A stretch of 64,000 nt of DNA from Nilaparvata lugens (lineage: Eukaryota > Arthropoda > Insecta > Hemiptera > Delphacidae). Of the stretch, positions 54,512-64,000 are shown in pieces (within the stretch, counting starts at the first letter, position 1; the number at the start of each line of letters is the position of its first letter). The stretch spans positions 21,346,365 through 21,410,364 of the forward strand of contig NC_052515.1 of the NCBI RefSeq assembly GCF_014356525.2, read 5' to 3'. The translations under genes and the position numbers were made by a program. Below the pieces are notes generated by a model, which saw only the letters and a list, made by a program, of their open reading frames with translations, made no database searches and was not told the DNA's origin.

Positions 54512-54888
54512 ACGTCTCCTCCTTCTTCTTCTTCTCCAACTCCTTCTCCTCGTCCTTCTTCCCCCCTTCTTCTCATCCTTCTCCTCGTCGTTCTTCCCCT
54601 CCTCCTTCTTCTCCTCCTCCTCCTGGTCGTGTGTTAATGGGGAGGATATTTTATATCCTTCTTAGAGAATCGACAATTATTTGTTGAAACACCGCCGATT
54701 TATGAAGTTACATCATTATTATATTATCGTTATTCTTATTGCATTCAATCTTTATTCTCATCGTTTAATTATTTATACTTTTTAAAATTCGTTGAATAAT
54801 TAGCATTACCGTCATTTAATGTAAATTAGTGTATAAGCCAGTAAATATTGTAACATACATAAATAAAGAAATCTAATCTAATCTAATC
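54512..54888 (+). mobile_element. Retroposon 3' end preceded by a pyrimidine tract, copy 2
   Basis: A C/T-rich run (54512-54635), then a body ending GTGTATAAGCCAGTAAATATTG, CATAAATAAAG and a (TCTAA)n-like tail. Same family as 48950-49645. Confidence 0.65.
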
Positions 54889-56816
54889 TTTTTCTTCCCT
54901 CTCATCATACTCCTCCGCCTCCTTTTCTTCCCTCTCCTCCTTCTTCTCTTTCTTCTCCTTTTTCTCTTCCTCACCCTCTGGAAATTTCAACCTGGTGCTC
55001 TGACTAGAATTATTCTTTGGATTCCTGTGTATGGTACCGCAGATGTGTTTTGGGAGCGATGGATATTATTGATAGTATCTCTAGAAAGAATGCTAGAACT
55101 GTTTCCTATGATTGGATTCACTTTAAATTGTCAGCATTAATTGAGGGGAAAGCTTAGCTTTTATTTTATTGAAGAATGCTGGTAAAGAGAATCTCACTGT
55201 AGCAGGGTTTTGAGAACCTCTCTGCAACATCAATAGGTATAATAATGCTTACAAGAATAAAATTGATTTCTTAGTGAGATTCAGTTTAAACTGTTAGCAA
55301 TTTTAAAAAATACAACAACGCTTTCCATTCAACCAATTCTAACAGTTTGAAATTCTCTCCCCACTATAGCAGTGGCTCAAAAACCGCTCAGAAACACAAA
55401 CGGAATTAATTTTAAAGACACAATCATCGGCAAAGAACTATATTCAATCAGAAGACGGAATGAAACTATTTTTTGTGACATCCACAGAACACTCATCTAA
55501 ATAAACAGCTAAACGTGAACAACTTTTCTCTATTTGGGCTCTATAAAATCAAGGAAAGTTTGATATTTATCCAAATTTTCCTTTGATTTACATATTTCAA
55601 ATAAAAATCAGCTGTGAAAAACATCTTTCTATCCTAGAAGAAGGCCAGAGATCATGTGTATATTTTTGTATCCGGTTTGGCAGAATAAATATCTTCCATT
55701 GTAGAATGCGGGCAATATAGAGTGGAATGTCTTAGTAGCAAAGACTCGTTTTTATTGATTTATTTGGCTCACTATTCTTAATTTCTTAGTACTTAGCAGA
55801 GGACTCCACCTCGCATAATAGTCACAACTCCTAGCATCTCATCCCACAGCAGCCATGCATTGATATCTCACTCTCTGTCACACATGTATTCCTTGCCAGT
55901 GGCAAATAAACAGGAGGCCAGTGTAATATTTCCCATATTGGGAAATGCATTTGCCGAGCTATTCATATATGAGTGTGGCATTGGCAGCATATGGACAGAG
56001 TGAATTGTTGATACAGTTGTTGCTGAGTGATGGATGGATAGCCGACGAATTTCCAAGAGGAAATTGAATGATACTCAGTGTTGCAACGGCTGACTATTTG
56101 ACCGTCACAATGATACGATATCCACCGCAATACCTTTGTCCGGTAATGGGTTTTGAGGAAGAAGTAGGGATTTTTTTTCTAGATTGAAGTCGAGATGTTT
56201 TTTGTTTGAGACTATTTTTGCAGGATATATTTTTGCATCAAATTTTTACTCTAGAATGACGAATTGCAGACTACATCAATGTGTAAAGTACAGAATATTT
56301 AATCACTGACTGGAGAATGCTTTCTTATCACATGGGATTCATTGTCAAAGGTCCAATATATTTTTGACGTAAAAATTTAATAGAGAAGACAATTGTTTAG
56401 AATATGATTTTTTACATGAAATTTAACTCCAATCTCGAAAAAATACCAACTTACCAATTTATTTGGTTTCAAGTACGGTAGTAATGCATCTCCTTATCAT
56501 GTCAGGTAATAATTGTTTTCCTGATATTATAGGTACCCATGTAAGCCTCAGGCGTACGTGAGTGTTGAGGAGGATGACGATGATAATGATGAGGTACTCT
56601 TACACATATCTTGTAATCAAAGATTAGAACGCTTTTTATGAGTTGATTGATATTATACTGTGAGTTTTGTGTTCTGTTGATTTGAGATGGCCGTGTTGGA
56701 GTATATTCTATTGAAATGAGTGTGTTATTTTGTGTTGAATCGAATAGTATTGTTTGAAGCTGTATACAGTCTTACGCTATACGAACATCGCGCTCAAGGA
56801 TATGATGACATTGGAT

Positions 56817-57004
56817 GCACGTATGTGCAAGTGCACGCGAGACCATGCATGACAACGCACACTATGAGAAAAAAACACACATAGAAACACTCACACTGTA
56901 CGCGTGAACATGCAAGTTGACAAGGTGTTCTGGTTGTTCCAGATTCTGTTTCTCATCTGCACGCGTGGTCATGCATGGTCTCGCGTGCACTTGCACATAC
57001 GTGC
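56817..57004. repeat. Fold-back with perfect 37-bp arms
   Basis: The arm 56817-56853 (starting GCACGTATGTGCAAGTGCAC) and the arm 56968-57004 are exact reverse complements over 37 bp, and similarity continues inwards to ATGAGAAA. The spacer is 114 bp. No coding capacity. Confidence 0.9.
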
Positions 57005-57296
57005 ATACCCTGAGTCAGTAAACAGCTTATGGTTTGTTGATTTGACATCAGTTGTGAGTGATGTTTCGAGTTGAGCTGCTTTTGCATTGTGTAGGTTGAG
57101 TTCATTCGTGTTGTAATGTACTTTATTGTATTCAGTTTCAAGTTCAACTAAATTGAATCCAAAGTTTTCTCTAGTGTGTGTTATTCTGAGGCGATTTGTA
57201 TAATGTGTCGTTATTTCAAGTGAGAAATTCCAACAAGCAAGCATATTCTTCTGTGGAACAAATAAAGATTTCCAATAATCAAACTCAATATATTAT

Positions 57297-57571
57297 CATA
57301 GAGAAACAATAGCGTTAGTAGATATCCCATAGTAGAGGGCGATTATGTCGCAACTTTTACTGTTATCCCAAGCCGATTACTGTGGATTATTGTCGATTTT
57401 TACTGTTTTGACCAGGTAATAGTGTATGAACAGCACAATATAAGAGACTGTCAGCGTCATAAAGCTTCACAGGAAAGAACTACGTGGACTCTCAGCTTGA
57501 GATAACAGTAAAAGTTGCGACATAAACGCCCTATACCATGGGATATCTACTTATGCTATTGTTTCTCTATG
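57297..57571. mobile_element. MITE, copy 2 (inverted relative to copy 1)
   Basis: Same family as 50808-51099, with its centre in the opposite orientation. The 7-bp direct repeat ATATTAT flanks it at 57290-57296 and 57572-57578. The ends are CATAGAGAAACAATAGC and its complement. Confidence 0.9.
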
Positions 57572-57776
57572 ATATTATCTTGTAACACTACCGTAGCTAT
57601 TTTTATTTTGTTGGATGGTTACATGAATTTGTTTCTTCCTTATTCTTATTCCTTGAGATAAGCTCGAGTTCGAATTACTTTCTACATGTAAATTTGCAAG
57701 TGAGACGAGCTCCTAATACAGTATGAAATCATTTTGACTAATAATTATTTGATTTATTTTATTTTATAACGAGTAT

Positions 57777-58190
57777 TTGGGTGGCTAGTTGAAGTGATAA
57801 CGCGCCGGTCTAATAATCAAGAGAAACCGAGTTAGAACCTCAACCGGGGCAACAGTTTTTGACCACAGCACAATCACATACATACATACGGCCACCCCGT
57901 CTTCAGGAGGAGACGATAAGCCGTAGGTCCCGACTACCTAAAAAGTAATCGTCATCTCTCATCATCATCCCTCTCACTCATTACTCACGCACAAGCCTAA
58001 GAGCTTATGTGGGCATCACCCTCAGTATTATTATTTAATCATGACGGATGGACACGTTAACCGTCGGTCCCGGCTGCCTGAAAAGCAGTCGTTAGGTCAT
58101 GTCAGAGGCCCTGAAATTGATCAGTTGCGACCTGAAAACTCTGACACTAGACTCGCCAGCCAGGTCATTCGATATTATTATTATTATTAT
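57777..58190 (+). mobile_element. tRNA-derived SINE-like block
   Basis: GGTGGCTAGTTGAAGTGATAA resembles an A box and GAGTTAGAACCTCAACC a B box. A second SINE-type 3' body (GGACACGTTAACCGTCGGTC) follows from about 58040 and ends in (ATT)n at about 58165-58190. Two related or nested copies are likely. Confidence 0.65.
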
Positions 58191-58669
58191 TATTTAATCT
58201 TTTTAATTGATTTACATCTATCTATAAATTGATTTATATAATATCAAGGAGAATCGGAGGGGAAACCAAAGGAAACAGAGAACATTTGAAATAGACAAAC
58301 TGACTGACAGAAGCAAATCAGATAAGACAGGGGGCGTATTCGATACTCGATACTCAATACTCGATACTGGAGAGCGGGCAAACCAGATGTCATTCAGATA
58401 TATGCTGCCTAAATGCGAAACCAGTGAAGCAGACTGCTGTGTTATCAGGCAGTGCCATCTCAATCCATCCGCCAGCAGGCACAGCTAACAGGATATCGAT
58501 GACATTCGCTCTCAAAACATGTACAACAGTGCAAGCAGTGCAGTGCACAGCCAATACGTCATACACGGTGACACGTGTCAAGTCAGGACGCTGTTTCCTA
58601 TATTACAGACTACTACTGTACAGTATGTGGATTTATAATAATGCGCTGTATGAGGATAGTGTATGAAGA

Positions 58670-59930
58670 TGAGAATTTTGTGGAGAGGGGTGATGAGGAT
58701 GGTAATGGGGAGGAGGAGGAAGAGGAGATGGAGGAGGAGTAGGAGGAGAGAGGAGATGAAATACATGGAGAAAGAGGAGGAGAGAGGAGTTGAAATACAT
58801 GGAGGAGGAGGGAGAAGATAGAAAAGATAAAGGAGGATGTGGAGAGAAAAAAAGCACGTAGAGGGGGAGGGGGAGGAGGAGGAGAAGGGTGAGGATGGGG
58901 AGAAGGTGAAGAAGATAGTAGTCAGGATGAAGAGGAGAAGTCGTGATGGAGAAGGTGGTGGAACCAGAGATGGAGGAGGAGGAGGGAGGAGATGGAGGAG
59001 GATGTGGAGAAAAAGAAGTAGGCAGAGGGGGAAGACGTGAAGGAGGAGGAGGAGGGAGAGGATGGGGAGTTGGTGAAGAAGATAGTAGTGAGGATGAAGA
59101 GGAGAAGTCGTGATGGAGAAGGTGGTGAAAGCAGAGATGGTGGAGGAGGAGGGAGGAGATGGAAGAGATGGGGGAGGATGTGGAGAAAAAGAAGTAGGTA
59201 GAGAGGGAAGATGTGAAGGAGGAGGAGGAGGAGGGAGAGGATAGGGAGATGATGAAGAAGATGGTAGAGATGATGAAGAGAAGTCGTGATGGAGAAGGTG
59301 GTGTAAGAAGAGATGGGATGGAGATGGAAGGAGGATGTGGTGAAAAAGAAGTAGGTAGAGGGAGAAGTCGTAGAGGAGGAAGAGGAGGAGGAGGAGGTGG
59401 AGGAGGAAGAGGAGGAGGAGGAGGAGGAGGGAAAGGATAGGGAGATGGTGAATACCAGAAAATGGTAGAGAGGATGAAGAGGAGAAGGTGGGGGAAGAAG
59501 CGAAGTAGAAGGTGGATTTGGAGAAAAAGATGAGGAAGACGAAGGGAGAAAAGGAGTTGATGGAGAATAAGATGTAGGAGGATTTAGAGGAGGGAGAAAA
59601 TAATGAGGATAGGAAGGAGGGTTGGGTGGTGGAATAAAAGGTTGATAAGTGTAGAAAGAGGAGATGGAGGTGGATATAGAAGATGGAAAATAAGATGGAG
59701 GAAGAGGGATTTAGAAGAGGAAGAAAATAATAAGGATAGGAAGGAGGGTTGGTTGGGCGGTGGAATAAGAGTTTGATAGGAGTAGGAGGAAAGAACGAAT
59801 AAAAGGATGTTGAAAACGTTTTGGAGGCGAAGAAGGAATACAAAAAGTAGATGGGGGTAAAAGAGAGACAATGAGGGAGAAGAGGTGGAAGGAGAGGGAG
59901 AAGAAGGACATCATTCCTCAATCAAACGGA
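58670..59930. repeat. Purine-rich minisatellite with period near 170-180 bp
   Basis: GGAGAAGTCGTGATGGAGAA recurs near 58935, 59100 and 59277, with a relic near 59360, followed by similar GATGTGGAGAAAAAGAAGTAGG segments. The minus strand stays open for 447 codons of Ser/Pro/Leu only because the block is almost pure purine on the plus strand. Confidence 0.9.
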
Positions 59931-62900
59931 CGAAGAGAGATGTGTTGAGTAAATTTGACTGAAGTTGGAGTGATTAAGTTGAAGTGGAGGTGGTCATTAA
60001 GGAGGAGAAGAAGAAGATTGTGGAATAGGAGAGGGAAGTTTCATGGAAAAGACAAGAAGGTTGAGTAAGGGGAGGCTGTGAGAGAAAAAATAAGAGCACG
60101 AAGAAAGAGAGAAAAATATGAGGGCGATAGTGGAAAAGAGGTGTTCAAAAGAAGAGAAGATGAAGGGGAAAATAGATTAGCAGAGTACAAAATAGATTGT
60201 ACCTTCCTTACTATTGGGTAAAAGAGGACAAGTTACTCTGGTGAGCCCTATAATATTATAATTATGAGAAGAACGTGGAAACCGAATTATGCAAAATAAA
60301 ATTCAATTAATCATCTTGTAGTTAGGTGGCTTGGATCTCAAGTTGTATAGAGAGAAATTCAGAAGTTGATATTTTTTCAATGAGAGAGATTTTGTGGACA
60401 AAAGAGTACTGCTTAGTGGAAAGGGAAAAAGCTCATTCTTTTCACATTTTCAACTGTCACCTTTTTCAATTCAACAATTATAATATTCATCTGCATCAAA
60501 AATCTTGAAAAGGTTCTACAACTCTCCATTATTCTACTATCAAGCTCTTTGATGAACACTGAAGAGTTAAACAATCGATTTGAGACTGACTTCGAAAGAT
60601 CATAAAGTAGCAAAAACATTCACTTCCCTTTTTATAACATTTTAAAAACGCTTTTCCAAGTCATTTCCATTTCTGGAACAAATATACTCAACATAGCTTT
60701 AATGGGAATCAACTTGTGAATGAATTCCATATTCTTCCAATGAACCACCACTTATACATTTCCATTATCAAAACATTATTTTCTTAAAAATTATATAAAT
60801 GATTCAGGCTATCCACTTTCCAATCAAGATATTTTTCTTATAATACCATTCTTTCTTATACATAAGATATCTCTTATTATTGACAGAATATGCGGTACCA
60901 TTCAATCATTCCATCCTACCAAATCGCAGCACAACTGCTCAACTCTGAACAACACTGCTGTTTACACAAGCATTACACCAACATCCCACAATCATTAGTG
61001 TCTCACAGCATCTCTGAGGCATCTCACAAGAACATTCTTGCCACATACAAAGTGTCCATCATCAACAGAATTGTCCCATCTTGTTTATTTACACAAGGAA
61101 ACGGGAGTTCTCCAAGGCAACAACATCGCTCCCATCATTTACATCTTCTTACTGCTACAATATTGGGCTCGGATGGCATAATGTATATTTGTGCGTTTGT
61201 TTGTTTGTTTGCCGACAAGAGTGTTTGTTGTTGTCTGTCGTCCGACAACCGTTTACACACAACTGGACAGAAGGCCCCACGTCGGGTGCCATCATATTCC
61301 ACTCATACGTGATGCAATGCAAGCTGCAATCCTCATCTATCCACTTTGCGTGATACGTTTTGAATGCGCACATCTCATCTCAGCATGGTGCATTCATGTG
61401 GTATTTGCATATCACACACATGCACACACATACATACTCTCTCATATCACCATCTCTCACACTACCACCACTACTATATTCTCATGTTCAACATTCAAAC
61501 CCTCCCAGTTATATATCCATTCTCTTGTTGAACATTCATACCCTTCCTGCTACAGGTGTGAACATATAATCTGCTCTTCTCAGTGAGATGCATTGTGATT
61601 TTAACAGCGCTTTTGACAGCCTCCCTCCGTCCTTAATTGACACACACGGTGACCATCTTTATATTGTGTTACCAAACTGAGTATGTTTGATGGCAGAGTC
61701 TAATCAAATACGTTGATTTGTTCAACTGTGTTGAGATTAGGGAATGGTTAGCTACTGTTTGTATGGGATGCTAAGGTGGAGATTATTGAGAGAATATGCA
61801 AGCGTGATGTTATCATGCTTGCAGTCTTCACAATATTGATTGTTCTCACACTGATAGAAAAGATTGATGATAGGAAAAGTTGATTGAAATTGATAACATG
61901 AGTTTTAAATGACTAAAGAGCACTTACAATAGCGAATCAACAATTTGCAGTTGAATGAATGAAAATGTTTTTATTCTCAAAAAGCAACATGTTAGAAACT
62001 TTTGAAATGTTAACTTTATAATTATTTCAAAGAATAGTACTCCTCACCAAGAACGAGTCTGTGTGTGAGGAAGTTTACAACATTACATTGAGGTTTTCTA
62101 ATGATGTAGAATAAATATAACATTGCTGCACTTCATCTGTTTTTTTTTTTTTTGTTTTTTTTTTTTGTAATTATTTAGTAGAACTTTGATAAATTATGAC
62201 AAAAATCAAGTAATTCAGCCTTTTGAATATATATTGTTTGCAGGTTTTCATGAGGGTTATCAATATTCATGTTTCGTTGTGTCTTTTGTCCCTCTCCCTC
62301 TCCTCCATAGCAACCCTCTGAGGGAGATAGAAGAGCTCAGTTCTACAGTGGATGCTGAGTGAATGGTGGGTATTTCTTTATTTTTTTCCGTGTATTCCTT
62401 CTGTCTTAGAATCTAATGCTAGACCAACTAGATATTTTAAATTAAAATAAGTGGACATCCATAATGAAATAATTAATCGTCCCCATCTGAATTATTCAGA
62501 CCGCGACTATTATTCAGACCGCGACTACACAACGTCAATTCAATCATACAAATTTCCATTTTTTTAGGGCTGAAATAATGAATGGTGGAGACTTTCTTCT
62601 ACTAGAAGAATTCGGCTCTACTCTTGTAATTTCTGCAGTAACCGTTTTTCCATTACATTGATCCTCATGAGTTCACAATTTGGATAAACTTCATCATTAG
62701 ATTATTCCATGCATCTTGTGAAAAAATAGACATATTCCTAGTATACTTGCCATGCACTACAATAAATCAAACAATAAATGAATGAATCGGAGAGTAAACT
62801 GACAAATTTAAATATATATGTATCAAAAAAGGTACGATGAGAGAATGAAAGAAGTGTGGATGGATGTTACAATACATAGATGAACGAATCAACTAATTAA

Positions 62901-63360
62901 CAAACAATAGTAACCATAAATGTATTATTTGAATAATGGATTGGAGATTGAAAGCAGCAAGATACACTTTTATGAATGAACTATGTTGATTTTACAATCG
63001 TTGAATCCTAACATTAGTATAAGCATTGATTGAATGATTCAGAATTAATAAAGAAACGAGGTTAATCAATCAACAATCATTAGATGGATGGTTTTAATGT
63101 AATGCATAGTATTCAATAATTAATTCAAGCTTAAGAGCAACCAAATACACCTTTAAAATGAATGTGTGAATGAAATGATGTACTTGACAATCAATATTGA
63201 TTTTGGCATTATTAATAAATAAACGGACTAGGGAGAGAATAAATTGATGAATAATTTAAAAAAAATATTCAATATAAGAATTGAATCATAAGAACTCAGA
63301 AATGGAACAAATGTTAGAAATGATGAAGCCCAGAATGGAAGAATGAATTAATCAATTATA
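59931..63360. other. Intronic gap, no gene seen
   Basis: AT-rich, with a poly-T run at about 62133-62166, a 19-bp tandem TTATTCAGACCGCGACTA at 62490-62530, and only short random frames. Confidence 0.5.
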
Positions 63361-63456
63361 TTATTATTAGCGTATGGCTTTCAATGGTGGGGAGACCCAA
63401 GGGTAGTTCCACCTCGCTGTATATAGTCCAAAGTTCCCTAATAGGAAACAGTTGGA
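63361..63456. repeat. Dispersed repeat, copy 2
   Basis: TTATTAGCGTATGGCTTTCA through CCTCGCTGTATATAGTCCAA to GGAAACAGTTGGAA. Close copy of 46861-46956. Confidence 0.88.
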
Positions 63457-63620
63457 ATTAATTAATGAATTGAATGAGTCAATGAGTAAATAAAAGGATG
63501 AATGAATGAGTAAATAGAAGAATAAATTAATTAATGATTAAATAAAAAAATGGATAGAAGAATGAGTAAATATATGAGGAATAGGATGAATAAGTGAATA
63601 GAATGAATGTGTGTACTGAC

Positions 63621-63740
63621 TTGTGGCCATTGCGGCTAGCGAGATGTAGAGGTGTGTGAGGGTGAGTGCAGCTACCTCTGCTCATGTAGGGCTCCACCAG
63701 CTCCGGGTGTGTCCTCACCAACAGGTCCACTGTTTCTAAT
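63621..63740 (-). CDS. Adaptor gene exon 1 in this window (ankyrin repeat)
   Basis: 120 bp, acceptor GTGTTGTTGCAG/A and donor CACAA/GTCAGT, with one base of a split codon at the start and two at the end. It encodes LETVDLLVRTHPELVEPYMS, then the ankyrin signature HTPLHLASRNGH. The split lysine codon is completed by the next exon at 54349 and gives NGHKAVV, the form typical of ANKS1. Earlier ankyrin exons must lie to the right of the window. Confidence 0.88.
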
Positions 63741-64000
63741 CTGCAACAACACAATCAAAACAAAACTATTAAAACTACAGCAACAACTAGAATCGAAATT
63801 TATACAATTTATAACACCATAAAGGAAGTAAATACTTATACTTATTTAATCTGTGATAACACACAATAAACTAATTAAACTACTAGAATTGGAACTACAG
63901 CAACAACTAGAATTGGAATGTATACAATTGATAACAAAAAATGGAATTATCTAGTTTTTACAACTGGATGAAACTTTACATTTGAGAATGTAACAATCAA

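Larger units (their letters stand above)
29790..63740 (-). other. Partial ANKS1 (Odin/AIDA-1)-like adaptor gene span
   Basis: Eight exons in order from 63740 down to 29790 have compatible splice phases at every junction. They encode the final ankyrin repeats followed by about 470 residues of linker rich in Ser, Pro and tyrosine motifs (SPYENV, AYEYLF, ADQYVDM, LYENVPF, RGYENC). The ankyrin sequence NGHK, then AVVETLLAAGMD, resembles ANKS1 proteins. Caskin is the main alternative, but no SH3 domain follows the ankyrins, which argues against it. ANKS1 proteins are phosphotyrosine-regulated adaptors with ankyrin, two SAM and one PTB domain. The N-terminal exons lie right of the window. The SAM and PTB exons were not found here. 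Confidence 0.8.

Noticed and set aside
57780..57860. Possible tRNA gene
   Set aside because: The boxes are degenerate and followed by a SINE body with an (ATT)n tail.
58578..59921. 447-codon minus-strand frame rich in Ser, Pro and Leu
   Set aside because: It runs through a purine minisatellite; the absence of stops follows from base composition, and there is no recognised domain.
60890..61586. Plus-strand frames of 131-140 codons
   Set aside because: Rich in His, Ser and Cys from CA/CT-rich sequence, with no domain and overlapping frames of equal quality.
29790..63740. Assignment of the host gene to Caskin
   Set aside because: The ankyrin words are similar, but no SH3 domain follows and the linker tyrosine motifs and NGHKAVV fit ANKS1 better; not fully excluded.

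Overview
The window is animal nuclear DNA, most probably from an insect and perhaps a hemipteran. It is AT-rich, has no operons, contains spliced exons with GT/AG introns, and is crowded with transposons, SINE-like and LINE sequences, fold-back elements and purine-rich minisatellites. The species call is inference; no species marker was read.

The left third holds a complete Maverick/Polinton (adintovirus-like) element of 20,200 bp at 2968-23167. It has a 6-bp target duplication TTTTGC on both sides and long terminal inverted repeats (TIRs) that begin AGTAGTCTAATATTGAGATC. The minus-strand half carries the virion module, from promoter side to TIR: PLA2-domain protein, basic core protein, adenain-type protease, penton-like minor capsid protein, a small ORF, double-jelly-roll major capsid protein, a BIR-like protein and two unknown ORFs. 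A central early-type region holds a two-exon gene with a KRRLF motif and an inhibitor-of-apoptosis (BIR) gene. The plus-strand half carries protein-primed DNA polymerase B, a chromodomain integrase, an FtsK/A32-type packaging ATPase, a Maverick-associated acidic protein, a coiled-coil protein and a small unknown gene. Polymerase, integrase, capsid, PLA2 and two others carry frame breaks, so this copy is dead. Protease, core, penton, ATPase and BIR frames are intact. A 5'-truncated LINE with a 14-bp target duplication sits inside the left TIR.

The right two thirds (about 29.8-63.7 kb) hold part of one minus-strand host gene. Eight exons with consistent splice phases were placed: 63621-63740, 54120-54349, 51512-51704, 45142-45349, 43827-44138, 41117-41302, 38988-39230 and 29790-30024. 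They encode the last ankyrin repeats and a long tyrosine- and proline-containing linker of an ANKS1 (Odin/AIDA-1)-like adaptor. The N-terminal ankyrin exons lie to the right of the window. The SAM and PTB exons were not found and are presumably to the left. A possible alternative first exon lies near 32.9-33.2 kb.

The introns hold a second LINE (30664-32307), several TIR or fold-back elements, tRNA-derived SINEs, a pair of related MITEs and several minisatellites. The edges of at least four exons of the host gene are repeated in degenerate form in the adjacent intron, splice donors included in two cases. Long gaps between these items hold AT-rich sequence in which I see no gene.
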